From Desulfovibrionaceae bacterium (GTDB lineage: Bacteria; Desulfobacterota; Desulfovibrionia; Desulfovibrionales; Desulfovibrionaceae): a stretch of DNA of 35,000 bases. This document shows positions 16,601 through 23,835 of the stretch, in pieces (the stretch's first letter is position 1; the number at the start of each line of letters is the position of its first letter). The stretch covers positions 1 to 35,000 of the forward strand of contig JADFXV010000004.1 in NCBI GenBank assembly GCA_015233395.1. Direction: 5' to 3'. Under the pieces are notes generated by a model. That model did not search any database. It saw only the letters and a list, made by a program, of their open reading frames with translations, and had not been told where the DNA came from. The translations under genes and the position numbers were made by a program.

Positions 16601-16789
16601 ACCGGCCACGCTCGAAGCCATGGTCTCGGGATCGGCGCCGGGAAGCGCGGCCGAAACCGTGATGGTCGGAAAATCGATGTTGGGCATCTCGCTGACCGGC
16701 AGCGAATAATAGGCGGTGATGCCGAAAAAGATCAGACCCACCATAAGCAGGGTGGTGGTCACGGGCCGCCGGATGAAGAGATCGGTCAT
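13697..16789 (-). CDS. RND multidrug efflux permease (AcrB/MdtB-like inner-membrane pump)
   Basis: Proton-driven export pump of the hydrophobe/amphiphile RND family; 1030 residues, normal length. Landmarks: FIRRPVTTTLLMVGLIFFG at the N-terminus (TM1), the porter domain, VGFVVDDAIVMLENIVRH in TM4 with the proton-relay Asp pair, GFVPSTDTGF at the start of the second half, FLLFLAVMVIYIILGILYES, and the TM10 Lys in GIVKKNAIMVIDFAIEAE. The sequence resembles the MdtB/MdtC branch more than AcrB. Upstream on the same strand is its lipoprotein adaptor; no TolC-like channel is encoded nearby. The ATG at 16789 has a weak ribosome site and a long hairpin starts 17 bases upstream. Substrates cannot be inferred. 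Confidence 0.93.
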   Translation of the reverse strand: MTDLFIRRPVTTTLLMVGLIFFGITAYYSLPVSEMPNIDFPTITVSAALPGADPETMASSVAGPLERQFSSISGLASMSSVNSLGQTQIVLQFALSRNIDAAGTDVQTSIAAASGYLPTGLPSPPTFLKVNPADVPVLYIRLTSPSMPLYQVTSYAKTYMAQRISMVSGVSQVAIFGDQTYAPRIQLDPDKLAAVNLGIDEVANSLTAENVMLPTGTLDGPDKLYTIKADGQLMRAADFSNQVVAFRDGKAIFVHDIGRVVDSTLNNKYASFFNQSQNITLAIRRQPGTNTIEVVDAIKKLLPSIKATLPPAIEMRIAYDRSESIRESISDVKMTLGLAVLLVVLVVYAFLGNLRATIIASLALPAALIGTLAAMKLLGFSLDNLSLMALTLAVGFVVDDAIVMLENIVRHMEMGKKPMQASLEGARQIGFTIISMTLSLAVVFVPIMFMAGILGRILNELAVTITAAIMVSGFVTLTLTPMLCSRFLKGHGQGGEVSGRLFSALEKAYERSLHYALRHRPATMLMAALTLAATFWLFKIIPTGFVPSTDTGFIYGFTVAEQSASFDTMKRRMLEVNRIVKTDPDVNDVVAIVGVGGPNSATNNAGFFTFAKPAKERKSTADEIMARIRAKVSTLPELRAFMFNPPAIQIGGRLTRAMYQFTLLSPEIGSLYPSALKLEAAMRGLKELRDVNSDMQLDGPRINVKIDRAKAGSLGISATAIETALQTAYAARQTTNIYDATDTYKVVVEVEPRFQTDPKLLDKLFVRMDAEKNEDKLKNVLVPVSSVATLSTGLAPITVNHSGQLTSVTISFNTREGYSLREAVDAVYTLAAKELPDNVSYKFEGQATAFEESMNSVPFLLFLAVMVIYIILGILYESFIHPLTILSGLPSAAVGGLIALIVFGKQLDIYGFVGIIMLIGIVKKNAIMVIDFAIEAEKSGKTPAEAVFDGCVTRFRPIMMTTVAAIAGIMPIAVAYGAGGEARQPMGLVVAGGLVISQVVTLYLTPVFYTYMDQLQTWLGAKHGAETEAE

Positions 16790-16806
16790 GATGTGGTCCA
16801 GGGAAA

Positions 16807-16848
16807 CCGGGGGAGGAACCCTTTTTAAAAAAAGGGTTCCTCCCCCGG
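16807..16848. terminator. 20-bp-stem hairpin between RND adaptor and pump genes
   Basis: CCGGGGGAGGAACCCTTTTT with its exact complement separated by two A. It is terminator-like but sits inside the presumed operon, 17 bases before the pump ATG, so it may act as an attenuator or RNA-stability element. It belongs to the same A/T-in-stem family as those at 13632 and 31606. Confidence 0.65.
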
Positions 16849-16990
16849 ACCCCCGCCTCCGAAATTTTTTTTCATTACAATTTTTTCAGCTCGTTTTCCC
16901 CGGGCGGCGAAGCGAAGAAGGGCGATTCGTGAATCGCCCCTACTCAAGCGAGGCTGTCCGGCATCGGCCGCTCGTCCCCATAAAGGCCAT

Positions 16991-17053
16991 CCCCCGTCGC
17001 GGGGGTCCGGGGGGCATCATGCCCCCCGGCGGGGCCCAGGGGCGGCGCCCCTG
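16991..17053. repeat. Modular GC-rich hairpin repeat, copy 4 (short)
   Basis: Holds CCCCC-GTCGC-GGGGG (a shortened form of the long hairpin), GGGGGGC-ATCAT-GCCCCCC and CCAGGGGC-GGC-GCCCCTGG, in the same order as the tail of copy 3. It starts right after the stop codon of the RND adaptor gene. The rest of the 268-base gap (16790-17057) holds the 42-base hairpin above and a T-rich stretch, no gene. Confidence 0.8.
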
Positions 17054-17057
17054 GTCT

Positions 17058-18200
17058 TTATTTGTCCACGATTTTCACGGTCGCGCCCGGCAGCAGTTTG
17101 AGCTGGCCCGTGACGGCGACCATTTCGCCGGCTTTGAGTCCCGAGGCGATGGTCACTTCGTCGCCGATTTCGCGTCCGATTTGGACCGGTCGCAGTTCGA
17201 CGGTGTTGTCGGGTTTGATGACGAAGGCCAGTTGTCCTTCCTGCCGGGAGGCGATGGCTTGGCTTGGGACCATGACGGTGTCCGGTTCGGCGGTCAGGGT
17301 GACGCGGGCGTCGACGAACTGTCCGGGCCAGAGCATGAGGTCGTCGTTGGCGAATTCGGCTTGCAGCAGGATCATGCCGGTTTTGGTGTCCACGGTGTTG
17401 TTGACCACGGTCAGCGCGCCGGTCTCGGCGAATTTTTCGCCTGCGGTTTTGGAGCTGCTCGAGGGTTTGACCGTGACCGGCAGGCTTAGGCCCTTGCCGA
17501 AGTACCGGCGCACCTGGGGCAGGTCTTTTTCCGGGATGGCGAACTGGACCAGGATCGGCTGGACCTGGTTGATGGTGGTCAAGACGTCCTGGTTGGCGGC
17601 CACCAGGTTGCCTGCCTTGACGTTTTGGTAGCCGGTCGCGCCGGTGACCGGGGAATCGATGAAGCAGTAGCTCAGGTTGATTTTGGCGTCGCGCAGGCTG
17701 GCTTCGTCGGCCGCGACTTGCTGCGAGGCCTGTTCAAAGGCGGTGCGTCGTTGTTCCATGTCGTCGACGCTGACCGCCTTGCGGCTGAGCAGCTCGTCGT
17801 AGCGTTTGAAGTCGCGGCCGGCCTGTTCGGCGGTGGCCCGGTCCTTTTTCAGGGTGGCGTCGGCGCTTTTGACCCGGGATTCGAACGGGGCGGGGTCGAT
17901 GGTGAAGAGCCGGTCGCCTTCCTTGACCAGCGCGCCTTCGGCGAAGTGGATGGATTTGAGATAGCCGGTGATCTGGGCGCGCACGGAGACCGTGCGCATG
18001 GAGACCACGTGTCCGATGCCGGTGACGTACAGCGGCGCGTCCTTGGCCTGGGCGGCGACGGCCTTGATTTCGACCGGGGGCGGCGGCGGCGGTTTTTGGT
18101 CTTCCTTGGAGCAGCCGGAAAAAAGAACCGCCAGGACGGCGACCGGGATCAGGGCCCGGGCGCCTCGGAGGCGCATAGAGAATGGATTGCTGGACTTCAT
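17058..18200 (-). CDS. RND efflux periplasmic adaptor, lipoprotein (membrane-fusion protein)
   Basis: Links the inner-membrane pump to an outer-membrane channel. The ATG at 18200 with AGGTGA 4 nt upstream gives 380 residues. The signal sequence ends VLFSGC, a lipobox-like site, so Cys is probably lipidated. A hexaproline linker follows. Family landmarks are GIGHVVSMRTVSVRAQITGYLKS in shortened form: VRAQITGYL (lipoyl half), FAEGALVKEGDRLFTIDPAPFE, a helical hairpin (KSADATLKKDRATAEQAGRDF), FIDSPVTGATGY, then the beta-barrel with PGQFVDARVTL and VPSQAI. It is transcribed toward the pump gene with a 268-base gap holding repeats. A good promoter lies just upstream. Confidence 0.92.
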   Translation of the reverse strand: MKSSNPFSMRLRGARALIPVAVLAVLFSGCSKEDQKPPPPPPVEIKAVAAQAKDAPLYVTGIGHVVSMRTVSVRAQITGYLKSIHFAEGALVKEGDRLFTIDPAPFESRVKSADATLKKDRATAEQAGRDFKRYDELLSRKAVSVDDMEQRRTAFEQASQQVAADEASLRDAKINLSYCFIDSPVTGATGYQNVKAGNLVAANQDVLTTINQVQPILVQFAIPEKDLPQVRRYFGKGLSLPVTVKPSSSSKTAGEKFAETGALTVVNNTVDTKTGMILLQAEFANDDLMLWPGQFVDARVTLTAEPDTVMVPSQAIASRQEGQLAFVIKPDNTVELRPVQIGREIGDEVTIASGLKAGEMVAVTGQLKLLPGATVKIVDK

Positions 18201-18257
18201 GGGTTCACCTGGTTTCACGATTCCGGACGGCGCGGGTTCGCGGGGGGTTGACGCGGG

Positions 18258-18286
18258 AAAATAGCCGCCGGGACGACGGATTGCAA
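18258..18286 (-). promoter_or_regulatory. Sigma-70 promoter for the RND efflux genes
   Basis: On the minus strand TTGCAA, 17-base spacer, TATTTT, ending 57 bases before the adaptor ATG. Spacing is ideal. It makes the pump genes independent of the repeat-protein gene upstream. Confidence 0.65.
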
Positions 18287-18330
18287 GCGAATTCGCCGCG
18301 CGTCCGGCCTGCGCGAAAGGGTGGGGAAGA

Positions 18331-19635
18331 TTATTTCTTGTCCAGGAACTTGAGCTCTTCATCGATGTTGAAGTCGTCGACTTGGCCTGGCGGGTCGCCC
18401 GAACCGGCTGGCGCGGCCGGTTTGGACGCGCCGCCGTTTTCGGCCTGGGCGAGCAGGGCGTCGATGTCGTCTTGCGAACCGGCTTTGGCGTCCGGTTTTT
18501 CGTCGAACAGGGCGGCGATGTCTTCGTCGCTCATGGCGGCGTTCGGGGCGGCTGGTTTTGGCGCGCCACCGCCATCGGCCTGGGCGAGCAGGGCGTCGAT
18601 GTCGTCTTGCGAACCGGCTTTGGCGTCCGGTTTTTCGTCCGGTTTTTCGTCGAACAGGGCGGCGATGTCTTCGTCGCTCATGGCGGCGTTCGGGGCGGCT
18701 GGTTTGGACACGCCGCCGCCATCGGCCTGGGCGAGCAGGGCGTCGATGTCGTCTTGCGAACCGGCTTTGGCGGCCGGTTTGGCGGCCGGCGCGGCGCTTG
18801 GCTTTTCGTCGAGCAGGGCGGCGATATCGTCTTCGCTCATGGCGGCGGGCTCGGTCTCGGCCTTGAGAGAGCCGGTCGAGCCGGGCGGCTCGTCCTCGAT
18901 CATGGAGGCGTCCAGGTCGAGGATGTCGTCGGCGGGCGAAGAGAGATCGTCCCGGGCGGGCGGCGTTTCGGGCTTGGGAGCGCGCGCCGGGGCGGGCGGC
19001 GAGACAGGAGCGGCCGATGCGGCCGGTTCGGCCGGTTCGACCATTTCGGCCGGTTCGCTCCGCAAGTCAGGCTCGGCGGCCTTTTTCCGGGACGTGCGCA
19101 CGGGCGCGGCCTTTTGCTTTTGCGCCGGGGCCTGGGGCCAGGGTTCGTCGAGCGGAGCGCGCCTGACGGCGTCGATCCGGGCGCGTTCGCCGGACAGGCG
19201 GGCGGCCATGACGCCGAATTCGCTAAACAGACGGTCGCGCAGGTCGCGGACCTGGGCTATTTTGCGCCGCACCTGCGCCAGTTCCGCGAGCAGTTTGTTT
19301 TCGGCGTCGACGAACCCGAGATATTCCTCGTCCTGTGAGGCGACCCGCTCGCCCATGCCGATCAGGCCGATCAGATCGTCGCAATAGCCGATCTCCTCGT
19401 TCTCGACGAGGATGTCGCGGTAGGCCTTTTTGGCTTCATGGGAAGCGTCTCGGTCTTCCTGGACGAGCCGGTTGTGGTACTGGGAAATTTCTTTTTTGCG
19501 GCGCTTGTGGAGTTCTTTTTGCGAGGCCGTGGGTTCTTTTTTCAGGATGAAGCGACGGATTTTGACGATATCGTCGCGCATCCTGGAGTCGTCCGGGTCG
19601 CTTGCGGTCTGGTCGGTGGGGTGACGATCGCTCAT
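18331..19635 (-). CDS. Coiled-coil protein with six tandem FliM-N-like motifs
   Basis: 434 residues, no signal peptide or membrane segment. Residues 20-160 are highly charged and helical, probably coiled coil (KELHKRRKKEISQYHN; LLAELAQVRRKIAQVRDLRD). Residues 165-260 are a Pro/Ala/Glu-rich linker. Residues 266-396 hold six short acidic peptides alternating in two types: MSEDDIAALL (266), SQDDIDALL (293), MSDEDIAALF (319), SQDDIDALL (342), MSDEDIAALF (368), SQDDIDALL (387), spaced by Ala/Pro/Gly-rich linkers. The peptide matches the N-terminal CheY-P-binding segment of FliM (LSQAEIDALL in E. coli). The C-terminus ends with another acidic IDEELKFL. The family as a whole is not recognised. A CTTATATAAG palindrome at 19642-19651 lies just upstream of the start. 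Confidence 0.8.
   Translation of the reverse strand: MSDRHPTDQTASDPDDSRMRDDIVKIRRFILKKEPTASQKELHKRRKKEISQYHNRLVQEDRDASHEAKKAYRDILVENEEIGYCDDLIGLIGMGERVASQDEEYLGFVDAENKLLAELAQVRRKIAQVRDLRDRLFSEFGVMAARLSGERARIDAVRRAPLDEPWPQAPAQKQKAAPVRTSRKKAAEPDLRSEPAEMVEPAEPAASAAPVSPPAPARAPKPETPPARDDLSSPADDILDLDASMIEDEPPGSTGSLKAETEPAAMSEDDIAALLDEKPSAAPAAKPAAKAGSQDDIDALLAQADGGGVSKPAAPNAAMSDEDIAALFDEKPDEKPDAKAGSQDDIDALLAQADGGGAPKPAAPNAAMSDEDIAALFDEKPDAKAGSQDDIDALLAQAENGGASKPAAPAGSGDPPGQVDDFNIDEELKFLDKK
18436..18855 (-). repeat. Tandem coding repeats (FliM-N-like peptides)
   Basis: Three units of about 45-53 codons, each with one MSxxDIAAL(L/F)DEKP and one GSQDDIDALLAQA block. Units 2 and 3 are nearly identical at DNA level, differing mainly by a 4-codon duplication (DEKP) at 18640-18651, a sign of recent expansion by slippage or recombination. 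Confidence 0.9.
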
Positions 19636-19812
19636 TTTGGCCTTATATAAGCCCGGTTGAGTCCGGTTTGCGGTCAGTGCGGCCTTGGCGGTGCATTATC
19701 GTTTTTCGCCGGATCAATCAAGGAGCCAAGCGAAAGATCGCCCGGCGCCTCTCGACTGCCGGAGCCGCTTTTGCTAGGGGTGCGGCACGCGATACGAGGG
19801 AGTGAAAGCGCC

Positions 19813-20691
19813 ATGGACCAATCGTCTCCGGAAACGGTCGATTTTTACAAGATGCAGGGTTGCGGCAACGATTTCGTTCTTATCGACAACCGGGGCCTGG
19901 GACTTGACCCCGCCGCCATGCCCGAATGGGCGAAAAAGCTCTGCCGCCGCGCCTTCGGCGTCGGCGCCGACGGGCTGATTCTGCTGGACGCGGCCCAGGG
20001 CCGCGCGGACGTCGATTATATCTGGCATTTTTTCAACGCCGACGGTTCGCGCGCGGCGATGTGCGGCAACGGCGCGCGCTGCGCCGCCAAGCTCGCGGTG
20101 GCGCTCGGCCTGGCCGGACCGCGCCACCGTTTCGGTACGGACGCCGGGCCGATCGAGGCCGAGGTGTTCCCGGACACGGGCCTGGCGCGGGTCGAACTGA
20201 CCAGGCCCGGGCCGCTTGAAGAGAATGTCGTCCTCGACCTGCCGGGCGGTTCCCGGTCCGCCTCGTTCGTGAACACGGGCGTGCCGCACGCCGTGATTTT
20301 CGTGGACGACGCAAGCGCCGTGAACGTCAGGGAACTGGGAGCGGCCGTGCGCTTTCACGCGCGTTTCGCCCCGGCCGGGACCAACGCCAATTTCGTCCAG
20401 GCCGCCGGGCCCGGCCGGCTGATCCTGCGCACCTACGAACGCGGCGTCGAGGACGAGACCCACGCCTGCGGCACGGGCGCTTGCGCCGCGGCCCTGGCCG
20501 CCAGGGCGCGCGGTCTGGGCGGGGACGACTACGCGGTGCGCACCAGCGGCGGGGAAACGCTCCGCGTGAGTCTGCAAGGCGACCGGGTTTTTCTGACCGG
20601 CGCGGCGGATACGGTCTTTACCGGCGCGTTCAGCCCGGGGGCCTTGGGTCTGTCCGGACTTCGCGCCGGCCTCGCGCGGGAGGGCGCATGA
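19813..20691 (+). CDS. dapF: Diaminopimelate epimerase
   Basis: Converts LL- to meso-diaminopimelate for lysine and peptidoglycan synthesis, PLP-independent, cytoplasmic. The ATG at 19813 with GGGAG upstream gives 292 residues. Landmarks: FYKMQGCGNDFVLIDN (11-26), the first catalytic Cys in MCGNGARC (Cys84), the second in HACGTGAC (Cys219), and GVPHAVIFVDD. The frame extends upstream but without similarity. The stop codon overlaps the start of the next gene (ATGA), indicating coupling. Confidence 0.95.
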   Translation: MDQSSPETVDFYKMQGCGNDFVLIDNRGLGLDPAAMPEWAKKLCRRAFGVGADGLILLDAAQGRADVDYIWHFFNADGSRAAMCGNGARCAAKLAVALGLAGPRHRFGTDAGPIEAEVFPDTGLARVELTRPGPLEENVVLDLPGGSRSASFVNTGVPHAVIFVDDASAVNVRELGAAVRFHARFAPAGTNANFVQAAGPGRLILRTYERGVEDETHACGTGACAAALAARARGLGGDDYAVRTSGGETLRVSLQGDRVFLTGAADTVFTGAFSPGALGLSGLRAGLAREGA

Positions 20692-21287
20692 TCGAATACA
20701 CCGGCGTCAACCATCTGGCCCTGGCCACCGGCGACATGGACGCCACCGTGCGCTTCTGGCGCGACCTGCTCGGCATGCGGCTGGTCGCGGGCCACGGCCG
20801 GCCGGGCTACCGGCAATACTTCTTCGATATTTCGGCTCGCGACATGCTGGCCTTTTTCGAATGGCCGGACGTCGAGAAGCTGCCGGAAAAAGACCACGGC
20901 GTACCGGTCGCCGGCCCCTTCGCCTTCGACCACGTGGCCATCGGCGTGAGCGAGCGCGACGATCTGTGGCGGCTTAAGGACCTGCTCGAAGCCGCCGGTT
21001 TTTGGGCCTCCGAGGTCGTGGACCACGGCTTTATCCTGTCGATTTATTCGTTTGACCCCAACAACATTCCCATCGAATTTTCCTGGCAGGTTCCGGGCGT
21101 GGACGTGCGAGCGCGCCCGGCCATGGTGGACCGGCGGCCGAGCGTCGTGGCCCTGGAGGGCGCGGACCCCGTGCCCGGAGTCTGGCCGGAACCGGCCATT
21201 CCCACGCCCGCGGCCGCGCGCAAGGTGTATCCGGGCGAGGGCCGCGGCTTTATCCTGCAGGCCCGGGAAGACGAGGAAGAGGCGTAG
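20688..21287 (+). CDS. VOC-superfamily (glyoxalase/dioxygenase-fold) protein
   Basis: 199 residues starting at the ATG that overlaps the dapF stop by 4 bases. Two beta-alpha-beta-beta-beta halves with metal-ligand positions occupied: His9 (NHLAL), Glu58 (AFFEWP), His82 (FDHVAIG) and Glu130 (IPIEFSW). This H/E/H/E set fits a divalent-metal lyase, isomerase or glyoxalase rather than an extradiol dioxygenase. The last 60 residues are a low-similarity, Pro/Arg-rich tail beyond the usual fold. Substrate is unknown; tight coupling to dapF hints at a linked role but is not proof. Confidence 0.82.
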   Translation: MIEYTGVNHLALATGDMDATVRFWRDLLGMRLVAGHGRPGYRQYFFDISARDMLAFFEWPDVEKLPEKDHGVPVAGPFAFDHVAIGVSERDDLWRLKDLLEAAGFWASEVVDHGFILSIYSFDPNNIPIEFSWQVPGVDVRARPAMVDRRPSVVALEGADPVPGVWPEPAIPTPAAARKVYPGEGRGFILQAREDEEEA

Positions 21288-21328
21288 CCGAAGGGACAGC
21301 CCGGCCGCGATTTTCGCCCCTGCACGCC

Positions 21329-22078
21329 ATGGCCGTTTCGCACGCACTCAGTTTCGCCCAGCGCCGGGTTGTCTCCCTGGCCGGCAAGCTCATGTTCGAC
21401 ACCAGGATGCTCGCCCCCGGCGCGCGCCTGGGCGTGGCCGTGTCCGGGGGCGTGGACAGCCTGGCGCTCTTGGCCGTGCTGGCGCACAAGCGCCGGATCG
21501 TGCCGTTCCCGATCGAAATCATGCTGCTGCACGCCAATCCGGGGTTTGACCCGGTGAACCATATTCCGCTGATCGGCCTGGCCCGGGAGATGGGCGTGGC
21601 CGCCCACATCGCGGTCACGGATTTCGGGCCGCGCGCCCATTCCCCGGAAAACAAAAAACGCTCGGCCTGTTTCTGGTGCGCCTGGAACCGGCGCAAGCTC
21701 TTGTTCGACCTGTGTTCGCGCTACCGGCTCAGCCACCTGGCCATGGGGCACAACGCCGACGACCTGGTGAGCACCTTCGCCCTCAATCTCGTGCAGGGCG
21801 GCCGGGTGGACGCCTTGAGCGCCCGGGAGTCCTTTTTCGACGGCCGGCTCACACTGGTCAGGCCGCTGCTCTTCGTGGAGAAGAAGGTCATCCGCAAGGC
21901 CGCCAAGGATTGGAACCTGCCGGTCTTCGACAATCCCTGCCCCTCGGCGGGTTCGTCGCGGCGCGCGGAGCTGGCCGAGCGGATGCGGTTGCTTTCCGGC
22001 GGCGACAAGCGGCTTTCCGCCAATATCCTAAGCGCCCTGCGGCGCTTCCAGCTTGACAGGGACATGGGGAAACCGTAG
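21329..22078 (+). CDS. TtcA-like tRNA thiolation protein (PP-loop ATPase)
   Basis: 249 residues. The PP-loop SGGVDS (39-44) binds ATP. Cys114 and Cys117 (CFWC) and Cys204 (NPCPSAG) match the three Fe-S-ligating cysteines of TtcA, which makes 2-thiocytidine at tRNA position 32. GHNADDLVSTFALNLVQGG (140-158) and VRPLLFVEKKVI (177-188) also fit. It is shorter than E. coli TtcA, and the first cysteines lie in a different context (RSACFWCAWNRR rather than a PCxxC run), so it may be a diverged TtcA/TtuA-type enzyme with another tRNA target. No clear Shine-Dalgarno precedes the ATG. Confidence 0.75.
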   Translation: MAVSHALSFAQRRVVSLAGKLMFDTRMLAPGARLGVAVSGGVDSLALLAVLAHKRRIVPFPIEIMLLHANPGFDPVNHIPLIGLAREMGVAAHIAVTDFGPRAHSPENKKRSACFWCAWNRRKLLFDLCSRYRLSHLAMGHNADDLVSTFALNLVQGGRVDALSARESFFDGRLTLVRPLLFVEKKVIRKAAKDWNLPVFDNPCPSAGSSRRAELAERMRLLSGGDKRLSANILSALRRFQLDRDMGKP

Positions 22079-22128
22079 GCCGGTTACGGCGAAATCCATG
22101 CGGGCGGACCCTCGCGGAGACCATTGTA

Positions 22129-23022
22129 GTGCGTCATTACCAGATCGTCATTTTCATGGACAATCGCGGCGTTTGCCGCAAAATCACGGTCAAGGCCTGG
22201 GTCGTGGCCTCGCTTTTGGCGGCGCTTGCCGTGCTGACCGCCGCCGACGTCTATCTGGCAGGCTACTACCTGCGTTACGCGCGCCTGCGCGAGCAGTACG
22301 ATAACGCCGAGAAGGATTTGGCGGCCCGCAAGGCGCAACTCGGGGAACTGGCCGCCAAGGCCGCCGAGGTCGCCTCGGGGCTTTCCCGGGTGACGGCTTT
22401 CGACGCGAAACTGCGGGCCATGATCGGCATCGACCACGATCCGGACGCGGCCAAACGGCCAAGCGAGGCGGCCGACAAGGCCAAAGACGATCCTTTTCCC
22501 AGCTTGAGTCAGGAGATCAGCGCCCGGCGGCTGGCCGGATTTTTGCAGCGCCTGCGGACCCAGGCCAGCCAAGCCGAAGTGTCGCGTCAGGAACTGATGA
22601 CTGCGGTCCAAGCCGGCGGGGACATGCTTTCGGCCGCTCCCACGGTCTGGCCGGTCGAGGGCGTGATTTTCGCCGAGTTCGGCCCCAGGGCGTCGCCGGT
22701 CACCGGCAAGCCGGAGTTTCTGCGCGCCGTGGAGATTTCCGCTCCGGCCGGCACGCCGGTCCACGCTCCGGCCAAGGGCAAGGTCGTGTCCGCCGCCAGC
22801 GAGCCAGGCGTGGGACAGACCCTGGCCGTCGCCCATGGCGGCTCGTTCACCACGGTTTACGCCAACCTGCAAAACCTGGCGGTCAAGGAGGGGCAGAGCG
22901 TGGAAAAAGGACAGATTCTGGCTCAAATCGGCCCCGGGGGCAAACTCACCGGGCCGATTCTGCGCTACGAGGTCCGGTTCAACGGCGTGCCCGTCAATCC
23001 CAAGCGCTACGTCATCGAATAG
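22129..23022 (+). CDS. Membrane-anchored degenerate LytM/M23 domain protein
   Basis: 297 residues from a GTG start with GGAGA 9 nt upstream. One transmembrane segment at about 23-46, a coiled-coil region (50-85), a linker, then a LytM-fold domain from about 172 to the end (GTPVHAPAKGKVV, VEKGQILAQIG, RYEVRFNGVPVNPKRY). All zinc and catalytic positions of active M23 peptidases appear replaced: HxGxD is L188-R-A-V-E192, the Y-A-H is YAN (Asn246), and the H-x-H is L278-R-Y280. So it is probably not a hydrolase; catalytically dead LytM proteins such as EnvC and NlpD activate amidases. Only 11 bases separate it from fliR, suggesting a role in flagellar passage through peptidoglycan. Confidence 0.85.
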   Translation: MRHYQIVIFMDNRGVCRKITVKAWVVASLLAALAVLTAADVYLAGYYLRYARLREQYDNAEKDLAARKAQLGELAAKAAEVASGLSRVTAFDAKLRAMIGIDHDPDAAKRPSEAADKAKDDPFPSLSQEISARRLAGFLQRLRTQASQAEVSRQELMTAVQAGGDMLSAAPTVWPVEGVIFAEFGPRASPVTGKPEFLRAVEISAPAGTPVHAPAKGKVVSAASEPGVGQTLAVAHGGSFTTVYANLQNLAVKEGQSVEKGQILAQIGPGGKLTGPILRYEVRFNGVPVNPKRYVIE

Positions 23023-23033
23023 CCGGCCCCGGG

Positions 23034-23813
23034 ATGGACATTTTCTCTTTCAATCCGGAGACCATTTTAAGCTTCATCCTCACCTTGATGCGCGTGAGCA
23101 TCATCGTCTTCGCCCTGCCTTTTTTCGGCGCCGGGGTCATCCCGAGCACGGTCAAAGCCAGCCTGTGCATCGTCTTGGCCTTGTCGCTGTGGCCCAAACT
23201 GTCCTTTCCCGGCGCGCTGCTGCCGGGCGGACTCTTCCAATTGTCGCTTATGATGGCCGGGGAATTCATTCTGGCGATCGTCTTTAACGTCATCATCAAT
23301 TTTCTGTTCGCCGCCGTCCAGACCGGCGGTTATCTGATCGGCTTCAGCATGGGCTTTTCCATGGTCAACGCCATCGACCCCTTGACCGGCGCCCAGGACG
23401 TGGTCACCGCCTATTTCCTCTCCCAGGTGGCCACGATCACGTTTTTGAGCTTAAACGGGCATTACTTCCTGCTTGGCGCCCTGGCCGACAGCTTCGCCCT
23501 GGTCCCGCCGGGGGGCTTGATCCTGAACCCCTCTCTCGGCGCGGACATGCTCAAGTTTTCCGGCCAGATTTTTCTTTTGGCGCTCAAGATCGCCGCGCCG
23601 ATCCTGTTCCCGATGCTGCTCGTGGATCTGGCCCTGGCCCTGGCCGGGCGGGAAGCGCCTCAAATGAACATCTTCACCTTCGGTTTTCCGCTGAAGATCC
23701 TGATCGGCTTTTTGTTCCTGACCATGATCTTCACCATGATGAGCCGGTATGTGGGCGATTATATCCTGGAACTCGCCCCCATGTACCGTTCGATCATGAA
23801 AGCCCCGGGCTGA
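23034..23813 (+). CDS. fliR: Flagellar type III export membrane protein FliR
   Basis: Core component of the flagellar export gate in the basal body, with FliP and FliQ. 259 residues, normal length, with six or more hydrophobic segments. Family sequence includes LTLMRVSIIVFALPFFG near the N-terminus, GFSMGFSMVNAIDP in the middle (a highly conserved FliR feature) and MNIFTFGFPLKILIGF in the C-terminal third. It precedes flhB, its usual partner. FliP and FliQ are not in this window. Confidence 0.95.
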   Translation: MDIFSFNPETILSFILTLMRVSIIVFALPFFGAGVIPSTVKASLCIVLALSLWPKLSFPGALLPGGLFQLSLMMAGEFILAIVFNVIINFLFAAVQTGGYLIGFSMGFSMVNAIDPLTGAQDVVTAYFLSQVATITFLSLNGHYFLLGALADSFALVPPGGLILNPSLGADMLKFSGQIFLLALKIAAPILFPMLLVDLALALAGREAPQMNIFTFGFPLKILIGFLFLTMIFTMMSRYVGDYILELAPMYRSIMKAPG

Positions 23814-23835
23814 TCCGCCAGACCTCCCCCTCCGT

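Noticed and set aside
13721-16828. Two long plus-strand frames (13721-15418, 15557-16828) opposite the RND pump
   Set aside because: Antisense shadows; composition is unlike protein and the minus-strand pump is complete.
18436-18855. CRISPR or microsatellite
   Set aside because: The direct repeats are in-frame codon repeats of a protein, not spacer-separated.
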